64,000 nucleotides of DNA from Labedella phragmitis (GCF_004078635.1 NZ_RZNB01000004.1:298069-362068), one strand, 5' to 3'. Positions 41,901 to 49,926 are shown, numbered from the stretch's first letter. The notes: generated from the letters alone by a model not told the origin. Program-made: numbers and translations.

Positions 41901-43902
41901 GGAACTCGAACTGCAGCGCCTCCTTCCGGAGCGCCGCATGCGCGGGCTCGAGGGCGTCGCCGACCTCGTCCGGATGCTCGGTCCGCTCACCGTCGACGAG
42001 GTCGCGGCACGCCTCGAGGCCGAGAACGCGGCAGAGTCGCCTGGCGCGACGGGAACGGCGGGTGAACCGTCGGCAGCGATCACGACTGCAGCGACGACGA
42101 GCGCCGCCTCGGAGTTCGCCAACACCGCCGACCGGCCACACGACGACGACGTTCCCGAGCCGGAGCCGGACGTCCCCCATGCGACCGCGGAGCAAGCGCT
42201 CGCGCACCTGCGCGCTCTCGAGTCTGCGAAGCGGGTCATTCGGTCGTCGTTCGCTGGCGCCGAGTGGTGGTCGGCGATCGAGGACTCCTCCCGCTTACGC
42301 GACGCACTCGGCGTCCCCCTCCCGATCGGCGTACCGGTCGCCTTCATCGAGCCCGTGACCGATCCGCTCGGGGACCTCGTCGCCCGCTACGCGAGGACGC
42401 ACGGTCCGTTCACGACGTCGGCGGTCGCTCGTCGCTTCGGCCTCGGCCCCGCCGTCGCACGGCACACGCTCGGTCGACTGGCCGATGAACGGCGCATCCT
42501 GAGCGGCGAATTCCTCACGGCCGCGCGCGAGCGGGGAGCGGATGACGACGAGTGGTGCGACTCCGAGGTCCTCCGTCGACTGCGCCTGCGGTCGCTCGCC
42601 GCGCTCCGACACGAGGTCGAGCCCGTCGACCAGCAGACGTTCGCGCGCTTCCTCCCCGTCTGGCAGCACGTCGGCGGTTCGCTCCGCGGGGTCGACGGGG
42701 TGCTCACAGTCGTCGAGCAGCTCGCCGGCGTCCCCATCCCCGCGTCGGCGTGGGAGTCCCTCGTCCTGCCCCAGCGGGTGAGGGACTATTCGCCCGCGAT
42801 GCTCGACGAGCTCACCGCCACGGGAGAGGTGTCCTGGTCGGGAGCCGGTTCCCTGCCCGGCAACGACGGGTGGGTGGCGCTCCACCCCGCTGACGCGGCC
42901 CCCGTGACCCTGCCGACCGCTCGCGATCACGAGCCCGACGCCCTCCAGCGCGAGGTGCTCCTCGCGCTCGGGACCGGTGGTGCCTACTTCTTCAATCAGC
43001 TCGCGGAGAGCACCGGAGCCGCCGACGACAAGGCGCTCGTCGCCGCGATCTGGGACCTCGTCTGGGCCGGACTCATCACCAACGACACCTTCAGCCCCCT
43101 CCGCACCCTCATTGGCGGTGGCGGCTCGCATCGCGCGACGCGCGCGACGCCCCGAGCCCGCACGTACCGGGGCCGAGCCGTTCCGCGCCCCACGATGGCG
43201 ACGCGCGTCGGTGGGCCGCGCCTCGGGGGTCGCTGGTCGATCCTGCCGCTCGCGGAAGGCGATGCGACGATCCGCGCCGCCGCGACGGCGGAGATCCTGC
43301 TCGACCGCTACGGCATCGTCACGCGCGGGTCGGTCGCGACCGAGGGTGTGCCGGGCGGCTTCGCGCTCGCCTACAAGGTGCTGAGCGGCTTCGAGGAGAA
43401 GGGGCGAGCGCGCCGCGGGTACATCATCGACGGCCTCGGCGCCGCCCAGTTCTCCACCTCGGGCACGGTCGACCGGGTCCGAACGTTCGTGCGCTCGGAG
43501 CCGCGCGGCGAGAAGCCCGGCGAGCGCCTCACATCCGTCACCCTCGCAGCGACCGATCCCGCCAACCCCTACGGCGCCGCGTTGCCCTGGCCGAGCAACG
43601 AGACCACCGGGACGAAGCACCGGCCGGGCCGCAAGGCCGGTGGTCTCGTCACGATCGTCGACGGCGAACTCGTCTTCTATCTCGAGCGCGGCGGCTCGTC
43701 CCTGCTCGTCTTCACGACCGACGACCAGCTCGTGCGCGACGCCGCCGTGTCGCTCGCGAACGTCGTCCGCGACGGCCGCGTCGAGAAGCTCGCCGTCGAG
43801 AACGTGAACGGCGAATTCGCGCTCGGCAGCCCGCTCTCGCTGCCGCTGCGCGAAGCGGGTTTCGCCGAGACTCCCCGCGGACTGAGGATCAGACGTGCCT
43901 GA
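38980..43902 (+). CDS. lhr: Lhr-type large superfamily 2 DNA helicase
   Basis: A 1640-residue ATP-dependent 3'-5' DNA helicase, full length for bacterial Lhr. Walker A VVAPTGSGKT (about 42-51), DEVH box (about 191-194), SAT and the QRVGRAGH motif VI are followed by the winged-helix and Lhr-core beta-barrel regions and a long C-terminal domain. Mycobacterial Lhr is induced by DNA crosslinking agents. The GTG at 38980 gives the SDVLDRFSPATREWF start seen in relatives. There are low-complexity Ala/Thr insertions near 70-85 and 1025-1060. It overlaps the glycosylase gene by eight bases. Confidence 0.95.
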   Translation: MSDVLDRFSPATREWFQGAFDAPTRAQAGAWDAISRGSHALVVAPTGSGKTLSAFLWSIDRLIASGASAAAASTAATEPVAAKRGKRSAAEAPEAVPGTRVLYISPLKALGVDVERNLRSPLVGVTQTAKRLGLDVPQVRVGVRSGDTPQAERRALLKNPPDILITTPESLFLLLTSAARETLRDVDTVIVDEVHALAGGKRGAHLAVSLERLDDLLEKPAQRIGLSATVRPHEEVARFLCGRAPVEIVAPTADKRFDLTVVVPVDDMTDPGAVDPARSSDAAGGPREGATAGNVVPDGERTGSIWPHVEEAIVDRILEHRSTIVFANSRRLAERLTARFNEIWEERNAPETEEGDDASTGGTSARRAPAALMGGSGQTKGSRAGTALLEPGVATEATGAPLARAHHGSVSKEQRAEIEDALKTGRLRCVVATSSLELGIDMGDVDLVVQVETPPSVASGLQRVGRAGHQVGEISRGVLFPKHRSDLVSTAVATERMVTGQIERLSVPANPLDVLAQQTVAVCALEPVEVEAWFDTVRRSAPFRSLPRSAFEASLDLLAGRYPSDDFAELRPRLVWDRDAGTLTGRPGAQRLAVTSGGTIPDRGMFAVHMVGGDAKGGTRVGELDEEMVYESRVGDVFALGATSWTIQEITHDRVLVTPAFGQPGRLPFWKGDGLGRPAELGEAIGAFVRETDAATPTAAEERLSAAGLDHRAVGNLLTYLSEQKRATGHLPTDRTLVVERSRDELGDWRVILHSPYGMHVHAPWALAVAARVRERLGVDGGATASDDGIIVRIPDTDAEPPGADLFVIDPDELEAMVRDEVGGSALFASRFRECAARALLLPNRRPGSRAPLWQQRQRSAQLLDVAKRYPDFPILLETVRECLQDVYDLPALLDLAKRIGSRAVRVVETTTDTPSPFAASLLFGYVGAFMYEGDSPLAERRAAALALDQGMLSELLGHVELRELLDPGVITRTELELQRLLPERRMRGLEGVADLVRMLGPLTVDEVAARLEAENAAESPGATGTAGEPSAAITTAATTSAASEFANTADRPHDDDVPEPEPDVPHATAEQALAHLRALESAKRVIRSSFAGAEWWSAIEDSSRLRDALGVPLPIGVPVAFIEPVTDPLGDLVARYARTHGPFTTSAVARRFGLGPAVARHTLGRLADERRILSGEFLTAARERGADDDEWCDSEVLRRLRLRSLAALRHEVEPVDQQTFARFLPVWQHVGGSLRGVDGVLTVVEQLAGVPIPASAWESLVLPQRVRDYSPAMLDELTATGEVSWSGAGSLPGNDGWVALHPADAAPVTLPTARDHEPDALQREVLLALGTGGAYFFNQLAESTGAADDKALVAAIWDLVWAGLITNDTFSPLRTLIGGGGSHRATRATPRARTYRGRAVPRPTMATRVGGPRLGGRWSILPLAEGDATIRAAATAEILLDRYGIVTRGSVATEGVPGGFALAYKVLSGFEEKGRARRGYIIDGLGAAQFSTSGTVDRVRTFVRSEPRGEKPGERLTSVTLAATDPANPYGAALPWPSNETTGTKHRPGRKAGGLVTIVDGELVFYLERGGSSLLVFTTDDQLVRDAAVSLANVVRDGRVEKLAVENVNGEFALGSPLSLPLREAGFAETPRGLRIRRA

Positions 43903-44671
43903 GGGCGACACCGTCTACCGCACGGTCACCCAGTTGAACCGCGCCCTCGCTCACGACGTCGTCACGCGGTGGGACCTCCGCGTTCCGGCCTTCGCGACGA
44001 CCGACCTGCGCGGCGAGCAGATCCACGAGGTCGTCGCGCGCGGCAAGCACATCCTCCACCGCGTCGGCGACTTCACCCTCCACACCCATCTCAAGATGGA
44101 GGGGTCGTGGCATCTCTACCGACCCGGCTCCCCCTGGCGTCGACCTGACCACACCGTTCGCGCCGTCGTCGGAACGGAGTCGTGGACGGCCGTGGGCTTC
44201 GAGCTGGGCGTCACCGAACTCGTCCCCCGCGATCGTGAGGACGACGTCGTCGGCCACCTCGGCCCGGACCTGCTCGGCCCCGACTGGAACGCCCAGGAGG
44301 CGATCGACCGACTCGGCTCCGACCCGGCGCGGCCCGTCGCCGTCGCCCTCCTCGACCAGCGCAACCTCGCCGGCCTCGGCAACGAATACGTCAACGAGCT
44401 CTGCTTCCTCCGCGGCACACTGCCCACACGATCCATCGGCGAGGTCGACATCCCGCGCGCCGTAGAACTCGCCCATCGCCTCATCCACGCCAACCGCGAC
44501 CGCGTGGAACGCACCACGACGGGCGACCTGCGGCCCGGCCGCCAGGTGTGGGTCTACGGTCGCGACGGAAAGCCCTGCCGTCGCTGCGGCACACGCATCC
44601 GCCGCGGGGAACTCGGCGCCAACGAACTCGCCCTCCGGGTCACGTACTGGTGCCCCTACTGCCAGACGTAG
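43895..44671 (+). CDS. Fpg/Nei-family DNA glycosylase
   Basis: A 258-residue base-excision enzyme. The mature N-terminus is Pro2-Glu3 (MPEGDTVYR), the catalytic pair that attacks the damaged nucleoside. The conserved ARGKH lysine is near residue 51, NEYVNELCF carries the DNA-contact helix, and the C-terminal zinc finger is CRRCGTRIRRG...CPYCQ. The PEGDT start favours the Nei2-like actinobacterial branch over Fpg. The GTG start lies inside the end of lhr, so the two are translationally coupled, pointing to joint repair work. Confidence 0.93.
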   Translation: MPEGDTVYRTVTQLNRALAHDVVTRWDLRVPAFATTDLRGEQIHEVVARGKHILHRVGDFTLHTHLKMEGSWHLYRPGSPWRRPDHTVRAVVGTESWTAVGFELGVTELVPRDREDDVVGHLGPDLLGPDWNAQEAIDRLGSDPARPVAVALLDQRNLAGLGNEYVNELCFLRGTLPTRSIGEVDIPRAVELAHRLIHANRDRVERTTTGDLRPGRQVWVYGRDGKPCRRCGTRIRRGELGANELALRVTYWCPYCQT

Positions 44672-44716
44672 GGATGTGAGCGACGCGCTGCCGGACCCCG
44701 ACCCGCGGGACTCCGG

Positions 44717-45643
44717 CTACGCGTCGGGCGTCGAACCGTCGTCCCAGCGGGACTCTGCGGTGATCGCTCGCCACCGCGTGAGGAACACGGCGGCCGCATC
44801 GTCGTGGATGAGGCCACCGTCGGCCGTGAGGACCGGGTAGGGAGTCTCCGGCACACCGTCGGCGGGACGGACGTCGATGTGGGCCGCCGAGTAGCCGTTC
44901 GCGTGGAGCCAGTCCGCCATCGCATAGTCGGACCGCGAGTCGCCCATCGTGCGCCAGTGGTGCGGAATCGCGAGCCCGTGCTCGCGCGCGAGCAGGATGG
45001 CGCGCTGAGCGCCGAGATCCTTGCCGAGCGACGGGTGCTCGATGTCCGTCGAGATGATCGTCGGGTCGATGCGCACCGTGACACGACCGGCCCGGCCGAG
45101 GTCGACGACCTTCTCGCGCTGCACACCGCCGCCCATCGCGAGAACCTGCTCGAACACGTCGTCGTCGAACCGCGCTTGCGCCTCGTGATAGGCCGCACGC
45201 GGCACCTCGATGATCTGTTCGACGGAGATCATCGCGAGCTTCTCACGGTCGAAGAACATCGTGTCGGCGTACCGCTCGGCCACGCGCTCGTCGACCCACC
45301 GCTCGAGCGACTCCTCCATCGCGAGAGCGCCGTCCACCTCGGGCTCGTCCATCGACTCGGCATCGAAGCCGAACCAGACGGCGCCCTTCTCGCACACCGC
45401 CCACAACCGGCGACCCGGTTCGAGTCCCGCTCCGCGCACCGCCGGCACGACGACGTCGCGGATGAACGCGGCCGCCCGTCCCGTGTTGAAGACGACGAGC
45501 GCACCGGCGTTCGCGAGCGCGGCGAGATCCGACGCGACGGACTCGAGCCGCACGGTGCGTGTGTCGGGGCTCGCGATCGGCCCGTCGACGTCGAGGAGCA
45601 GACCGACGGGAGGCGCGGACACGGTTTCGGCGAGGGAGGTCAC
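44717..45643 (-). CDS. HAD-superfamily hydrolase
   Basis: A 308-residue HAD phosphatase. Motif I is LLLDVDGPIASPDT (about 14-27) with the nucleophile Asp and the general-acid Asp two residues on. Motif II is in VVFNTGRAAAF (about 49-59), and motif IV is MGDSRSDYAMADWL (about 247-260). The size and late cap suggest a C2-cap member; substrate unknown. The GTG start has TACGAT at 45650-45655, six bases upstream, with no ribosome site, so the mRNA is probably leaderless. Confidence 0.85.
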   Translation of the reverse strand: MTSLAETVSAPPVGLLLDVDGPIASPDTRTVRLESVASDLAALANAGALVVFNTGRAAAFIRDVVVPAVRGAGLEPGRRLWAVCEKGAVWFGFDAESMDEPEVDGALAMEESLERWVDERVAERYADTMFFDREKLAMISVEQIIEVPRAAYHEAQARFDDDVFEQVLAMGGGVQREKVVDLGRAGRVTVRIDPTIISTDIEHPSLGKDLGAQRAILLAREHGLAIPHHWRTMGDSRSDYAMADWLHANGYSAAHIDVRPADGVPETPYPVLTADGGLIHDDAAAVFLTRWRAITAESRWDDGSTPDA

Positions 45644-45757
45644 GCGTCCATCGTATGGCGACGTCGCCAGCCGCCTCCGAACGCGGCACCGCGTCCCCTA
45701 CCGGCCCGCGCTCGCCCATCGGTACAGTTGCGGGACCGACGAATCGAAAGGCGAAAC

Positions 45758-46210
45758 ATGAGCGAGCAGTACCCCTCCTCCCCTCAGCCGTCCGGCCAGC
45801 AGCCGACGGGCCAGCCCCCGTACTCGGGCCAGTCCCAGTACTCCGGTCAGCCGCAGTACTCCGGGTCCCCTCAGTACCCCGGGTCGCCGCAGTACCCCGG
45901 CACGGCGTCGAACGGCTCGATCCCCGGGAAGACCCTCGGCATCGTCGGCTTCGTGCTCGCGTTCGTCGCGTCGCCCATCGGCCTCATCGTCAGCATCGTC
46001 GCGATGGTCCAGTCACGGAAGGCCGGCGCCAAGAACGGCTTCGCGCTCGCCGGCATCATCATCGGCATCATCGGGACGATCGTCATCATCGTGTTGATCA
46101 TCGCTCTCGTCGCCCTCGGGGCGGCCGGAATCGGCTACCTCACCGAGATGTGCGCGGAACTCGGCCCGGGCGAGCATCTCATCGACGGCGTCACGTACAC
46201 CTGCCCGTAG
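45758..46210 (+). CDS. small membrane protein with Gln/Pro/Ser/Tyr-rich N-terminus (DUF4190-like)
   Basis: A 150-residue protein. Residues 1-48 are a QPS/QYSG/QYPG repeat that is disordered. Two membrane helices follow (about 57-85 and 93-120), with SRKAGAKNGFALAGIIIG between them, as in DUF4190 proteins. A short extracellular end has two cysteines (EMCAE, YTCP). Function unknown. GAAAGG precedes the ATG at 45758, and TACAGT at 45723-45728 would start RNA about 23 bases before it. Confidence 0.75.
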   Translation: MSEQYPSSPQPSGQQPTGQPPYSGQSQYSGQPQYSGSPQYPGSPQYPGTASNGSIPGKTLGIVGFVLAFVASPIGLIVSIVAMVQSRKAGAKNGFALAGIIIGIIGTIVIIVLIIALVALGAAGIGYLTEMCAELGPGEHLIDGVTYTCP

Positions 46211-46260
46211 GGCAGACCGGCACACGGGCCCGTCCGCACAAGCCGCGTCGGCACTCGCGT

Positions 46261-46596
46261 CTAGGAGGCGCGGGTGCCGACGTGCGCGGACCGTCCTGCC
46301 GCCGACGGCTCGCCGTGGAGCGTGAGGTCGAGCCCGTGCGCCGAGAAGGACTCCGTCATCATCTGCTCGAGCCACGCGTGATTGAGCGAGGGCACCCGGT
46401 TGCCCGAGTAGGCGAACGCGATGTCGCTGTTGCAGCTCATCCACATCGCCTCCGTCGCCATCCGTCGGTCGGATGCTGGCAGAGTCAGGAGGAAGCTCTC
46501 GCGGCGACGCAGCTTCTGGGTGACGATGACACTGATGTGAGCGAGAATGCGGTCCTCGACGGCGATCTCACGTGTTCCGTACTTGAGCATTCCCAT
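46261..46596 (-). CDS. small conserved protein, paralogue 1 of 4
   Basis: A 111-residue protein of unknown function, one of four related proteins in 4.5 kb. Shared pattern: a short YG start, EDRILAHISVIV, KLRRRESFLLT (about 28-38), then an aromatic-rich strand (AMWMSCNSDIAFAYSG) and RVPSLNHAWLEQMM. I recall this family as DUF7882 and as often mislabelled ATP-dependent DNA ligase; there is no ligase motif. The ATG at 46596 has GAGGGG eight bases upstream. It is divergent from the 122-residue gene. Confidence 0.8.
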   Translation of the reverse strand: MGMLKYGTREIAVEDRILAHISVIVTQKLRRRESFLLTLPASDRRMATEAMWMSCNSDIAFAYSGNRVPSLNHAWLEQMMTESFSAHGLDLTLHGEPSAAGRSAHVGTRAS

Positions 46597-46768
46597 GAGA
46601 CATCCCCTCAGTGATGCGTTCGCGTCGTCCGACTGTCCATCATCAGTGTGGTCGAGTCGTACTTCCGCATATTGACACTTGACAGGAGAGTCCGACAGGG
46701 CGGGAGAATCCTCGACAGAGCCGCGGGCGGAACATCGATTGCACGGAAACTCTCCCCTGCGGACGGGG

Positions 46769-46797
46769 TTGACCATGTCGAGGGCGCCACGTTCACT
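46769..46797 (+). promoter_or_regulatory. promoter of a leaderless transcript
   Basis: TTGACC, 17 bases, TTCACT, then six bases to the ATG at 46804. RNA would begin at or next to the start codon. The hexamers and spacing match those of the rpoB candidate. Confidence 0.7.
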
Positions 46798-46803
46798 GGA
46801 ACG

Positions 46804-47172
46804 ATGCAGCGCATCTACTACACAAACGACACCATCGTCACCGGCACGGAGATCGCGCGTGCGCTGCTCGAGTACGCCGCTGCGCTCGCCCGTTCCGACT
46901 CCGCCCAGACGGTCAGTATCCCCGTTCGTCGCGCCGACGGGTCCTCCGCCCGCGCCACGCTCCTCCTCGGCCCGGCCAGTCAACTCGTCGCGGAGGACGT
47001 GGAGGACGACGAGGACCTCGGCGACGAACTCCGCGACGACGTCCTCGTCGCCCGGATCAAAGCGATGACGGCGGAACTCGCCGCTCCACGCGCCATCTCG
47101 ACACGAGCGGCCGCGACGGCTCCTGAGGAGGCCGCGAACGACGCGGACGACGACTCGATCGAATGGTTGTAA
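46804..47172 (+). CDS. small acidic protein, function unknown (MQRIYY family)
   Basis: A 122-residue soluble protein. It starts MQRIYYTNDTIVTGTEIARAL, then a helix (LLEYAAALARS), two strands (TVSIPVRRADG, ARATLLLGPASQLV) and a very acidic second half ending DDDSIEWL. I know no function. I recall similar proteins beside members of the four-paralogue family in related genomes, which if correct makes the pair a conserved unit. No ribosome site precedes the ATG; see the promoter entry. Confidence 0.75.
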   Translation: MQRIYYTNDTIVTGTEIARALLEYAAALARSDSAQTVSIPVRRADGSSARATLLLGPASQLVAEDVEDDEDLGDELRDDVLVARIKAMTAELAAPRAISTRAAATAPEEAANDADDDSIEWL

Positions 47173-47232
47173 CGACCACGACCGGCGGCTGAGGCCAGTA
47201 CGACCGCTCCCGACGGCGACGACCCCGCAGCG

Positions 47233-47266
47233 GAACGATCCCGGACCGAGAGGTCCGGGATCGTTC
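47233..47266. terminator. 15-bp bidirectional terminator
   Basis: GAACGATCCCGGACC and its exact inverse flank a GAGA loop, between two convergent genes (stops at 47172 and 47281). Confidence 0.88.
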
Positions 47267-47280
47267 TGCGTACGGCGCCG

Positions 47281-48162
47281 CTACTCCTTGTGCAGTGTGT
47301 CCTGCACGGCTCCGGCGATCTTCTCCACGCGGTTCGGCAGTTCCGTCGTGCCGTAGAAGCGCGAGTCCGGGTGCGTGGGCGGCGGCATCGGCACCGTCGA
47401 CTGCGGGCCGTCGAGGTACGTGAACTCGCCCTTGCCGTCCGGCGTCGGTCCCGAGGCCCAGGAGCCCTCCTTGGCGTGCTCCCCGTCGGAGAAGTTGATG
47501 TACTCGTACGACACGTCCCGGTCCTCCTTCTTGATGGGGAAGTTGCTCGGCACGGGCAGCAGTTCGAGGCCCTCCTCCTGCAGCTCGGCCGCCGCACGCG
47601 TCCACTGGTTCTGGTGCATCGTGTCGCGGGCGAGGAGGAACTTCAGCAGGTCACGGACCCCCGAGTCGTCCGTCATGTGATAGAGCCGGGCGACCTGCAG
47701 GCGGCCCTGCATCTCGGCGTTGGCGTTCGCCGTGAAGTCGGCGAGCAGGTTGCCGCTCGCGGTGATGTAGCTGCCCTGCCAGGGGTTGCCCATGCTGTCG
47801 ACGGGTCGGGCGCCGGCTCCGGCGACGATGCCGTGCTGGATGTCGGTGCCGCCGATGACGGCCGCGACGGTCGGGTCCGACTGCACGGCCTCGTCCGTGA
47901 TGCCGAGCGGCGCCTTCTCGAGCAGCTGAGCGATCATGATCGCGAGCATCTCGACGTGACCGAACTCCTCGGCCGCGATGCCGTAGACGAGATCGCGGTA
48001 CTTCCCGGGGATGTGCATGTTCCAGGCCTGGAAGCTGTACTGCATGGCAACGGAGATCTCGCCGTACTGTCCGCCGAGCACCTCCTGGAGCTTCCGCGCG
48101 TAGACGGCGTCCGGAGCGTCGGGGGTCGCCTTGTGCTGCATTTCTTGCCGGTGGAAGAACAT
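47281..48162 (-). CDS. manganese catalase
   Basis: A 293-residue dimanganese (non-haem) catalase that converts hydrogen peroxide to water and oxygen. The four-helix ferritin-like core carries the ligand motifs QYGEISVAMQYSFQ (about 32-45), AAEEFGHVEMLA (about 66-77) and the later TANANAEMQGR and DTMHQNQW helices with Glu and His ligands. The C-terminal region wraps the neighbouring subunit. Length matches the family. AGGAAAAAGG precedes the ATG. It lies between two genes of the four-paralogue family, suggesting a shared oxidative-stress setting. Confidence 0.95.
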   Translation of the reverse strand: MFFHRQEMQHKATPDAPDAVYARKLQEVLGGQYGEISVAMQYSFQAWNMHIPGKYRDLVYGIAAEEFGHVEMLAIMIAQLLEKAPLGITDEAVQSDPTVAAVIGGTDIQHGIVAGAGARPVDSMGNPWQGSYITASGNLLADFTANANAEMQGRLQVARLYHMTDDSGVRDLLKFLLARDTMHQNQWTRAAAELQEEGLELLPVPSNFPIKKEDRDVSYEYINFSDGEHAKEGSWASGPTPDGKGEFTYLDGPQSTVPMPPPTHPDSRFYGTTELPNRVEKIAGAVQDTLHKE

Positions 48163-48330
48163 CTGGCTGCCTTTTTCCTCTCGTCGTGGACGGGCCGATC
48201 GCTTTCCCGGCCCTGCCTCACGGTAGGTCGGCACCCCCCGGACAGGTCCACGGCTTTGCGTGAGCGGATGCGCTGCCTACAATGCGTCGCGGCGCCTCGG
48301 CGGCGTCCGTCCCCGCGGGCCGGCGACGAC

Positions 48331-48678
48331 TCAGGACCGCCGCCCGACGCCCTCCGGCTGCTCGGCGGCCGCAGCAGCCGAGCGGGGCTCCGGAACGTCA
48401 TCGAGGTTGAGGCCACGAATGGAGTTCGACGCCTCGAGGAGGTGCTGCAGCCACTCGGCGTTGAGGTGCGCGATGCGCTGCTTGGTGAAGCGGAAGTGGA
48501 GGGTCGACCCTTCATGGATCCACACGGAGCGGCGTCCAGACCCCTGGTCGGCCGGGTAGCTCCATGTGAGGAGGAACGACTCGCTGCGCCGCAGTTTCTG
48601 GGTCGTCACGAATCTGACGTGCTCGAGGAGTCGATCGTCGAGGGTGAACTCGTCGGTGCCGACGATGAGGGTGGCCAT
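48331..48678 (-). CDS. small conserved protein, paralogue 2 of 4
   Basis: A 115-residue member of the same family: FTLDDRLLEHVRFV, KLRRSESFLLTWS (about 28-40), SVWIHEGSTLHFRFT and HLNAEWLQHLLEA. It is closest in outline to paralogue 1 (TQKLRR...ESFLLT). The C-terminal 20 residues are Ala/Glu-rich and disordered. It is 168 bases upstream of the manganese catalase on the same strand and might share its transcript. Function unknown. Confidence 0.8.
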   Translation of the reverse strand: MATLIVGTDEFTLDDRLLEHVRFVTTQKLRRSESFLLTWSYPADQGSGRRSVWIHEGSTLHFRFTKQRIAHLNAEWLQHLLEASNSIRGLNLDDVPEPRSAAAAAEQPEGVGRRS

Positions 48679-48975
48679 CTCACTTCACCTCGTCGACCGG
48701 ACGACCGACGGAGAAGACGCTCGAGGCGAGCTGATAAACGGGAGAAGACGAGTTCGCGCGTCGGCGCGCAGGGAAGTGGATCACCTTGCTCACCATAGGC
48801 AAAACGGCGGACCGACGAAGAGAGGCTTGACAATCGACCGCGACGTCCGGTCGTCCTGACTCACGCCGCTCCTCCGCCTGCGACTCACGGCTAACAGACA
48901 GGCCAGGGGGTGTCAAGACTCTGACAGCCCCGCTCCGGTCCGCGAGGCTGTTATGACACGAGAGAGGGGCGTGAG
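48679..48975. promoter_or_regulatory. divergent control region with a compound dyad
   Basis: No gene here. At 48911-48958 two arms nest: TGTCA...TGACA outside and TGACAGCC...GGCTGTTA inside (one mismatch), centred before the gene at 48976 and overlapping TTATGA, a possible -10. A dyad of this size at a promoter suggests a regulator site. On the minus strand, TATGGT at 48792-48797 is a weak -10 for paralogue 2. Confidence 0.45.
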
Positions 48976-49245
48976 ATGGCGATGACGACACCGGCACGAC
49001 CGGTTCAACAGGGGATCGAGACGATCGCTCTGACGGAGACGTCCTGGCGGGTGTGCGATGGGACCCTGCCCGACGACGACGCGACGCGGCTCCTCGCCTT
49101 CGTGGAGCAGAACGACGTCGGCTTCGAAGTGCTCTGGATGTGGCCGTTCCCCGGATCGTGCGAGACGTTCGCTGCGCTCGACGAGGCGTTCGACGCCGTC
49201 GCCGAGCGGCTCCAGCAGCGCCGCTACTTCCCGGAGGGATCGTGA
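48976..49245 (+). CDS. small protein, function unknown
   Basis: An 89-residue soluble protein: TSWRVCDGTLPDDDATRLLAF, then VGFEVLWMWPFPGSCETFAAL (split here for length) and a helical, Arg-rich end. The VLWMxPFPG core looks like a conserved turn and suggests a real family, but I assign no role. GAGGGG lies six bases before the ATG. It overlaps the DUF2795-like gene by four bases, so the two form a small operon. Confidence 0.7.
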   Translation: MAMTTPARPVQQGIETIALTETSWRVCDGTLPDDDATRLLAFVEQNDVGFEVLWMWPFPGSCETFAALDEAFDAVAERLQQRRYFPEGS

Positions 49246-49463
49246 CGCCCCCGACCAGGACAGACGAGACGGACACCGTGCGGGACCTCGACGATGCGTC
49301 CACGTTCGTCGGCGGAATCGCGTTCCCGGCTGCTCGCGCCGATCTCCTGCTCCACGCGATCGTGACGCACGCGACTCCTCGGCTCATCGGCGAGCTCCGG
49401 GCCCTCCCGGATGTCGTCTTCCCTGACGCCGACGCCGTGATCGACGCTCTCCACGACCGCTGA
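49242..49463 (+). CDS. DUF2795-like small protein
   Basis: A 73-residue protein whose second half, FPAARADLLLHAIV...LRALPDVVFPDADAVIDAL, fits DUF2795: a conserved FP start, an acidic RADLL helix and an LPDxxFxDxxxVxxAL end. The family is small, helical and of unknown function. The GTG at 49242 overlaps the upstream stop (GTGA) and follows GGAGGGATC. A 13-base G run begins three bases after its stop. Confidence 0.75.
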   Translation: MTPPTRTDETDTVRDLDDASTFVGGIAFPAARADLLLHAIVTHATPRLIGELRALPDVVFPDADAVIDALHDR

Positions 49464-49465
49464 TC

Positions 49466-49478
49466 GGGGGGGGGGGGG
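49466..49478 (+). repeat. homopolymer of 13 G
   Basis: G13 directly after the DUF2795-like stop and about 110 bases before paralogue 3. Such runs change length readily by slippage and are also prone to sequencing error. Confidence 0.95.
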
Positions 49479-49587
49479 GAGCGGGCGACCGTCGCGTCGG
49501 CCGTCCGCTCGCTCCGGGCTCCGTGGAGGGTTAGGGTGGGGAGCACCCATCAGCGGGCAGCGAGCCCCGAACGCGAGGAGCCGAACC

Positions 49588-49926
49588 GTGGGAAAACTCG
49601 TATACGGCGACTCCGACATCGACATCGACATCGATGACCGTTCGCTCGCACATCTGCAGATCGTGATCGGCAACAAGCTGCGTCGTGGGGAGAGCTTCTT
49701 CTTCTCATGGAAGGACGACCCGGCCGTCGGCGACGGCCGCTCCGCCATCTGGCTCGACCGCGCGATCCCCCTCTACTTCAAGTTCTCGGGCAGCCGAGCA
49801 CCCGCCATCAATCGCGAGTGGATCGACGCCCTCAACGCGTCGGCCAACAGCGGCACGGGGCTCGTCTTCACCGACGAGCCCGGTCAGGTGAGCGGTCCGG
49901 CTTCGAGCCTCCGCGGCCACATCTGA
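49588..49926 (+). CDS. small conserved protein, paralogue 3 of 4
   Basis: A 112-residue member: GKLVYGDSD, a DIDIDIDD stretch encoded by near-exact GACATC repeats, RSLAHLQIVI, KLRRGESFFFSWKDD (about 31-45), then RSAIWLDRAIPLYFKF and PAINREWIDALNASAN. It is the most typical of the four. The GTG start has GAGGAG about eight bases upstream, and TAGGGT at 49532-49537 is a possible -10. It transcribes away from paralogues 1 and 2, in line with paralogue 4. Confidence 0.82.
   Translation: MGKLVYGDSDIDIDIDDRSLAHLQIVIGNKLRRGESFFFSWKDDPAVGDGRSAIWLDRAIPLYFKFSGSRAPAINREWIDALNASANSGTGLVFTDEPGQVSGPASSLRGHI

Noticed and set aside
39292..42207. 971-codon minus-strand frame opposite lhr
   Set aside because: Antisense shadow of the helicase gene; composition is Arg/Glu/His-rich without motifs.
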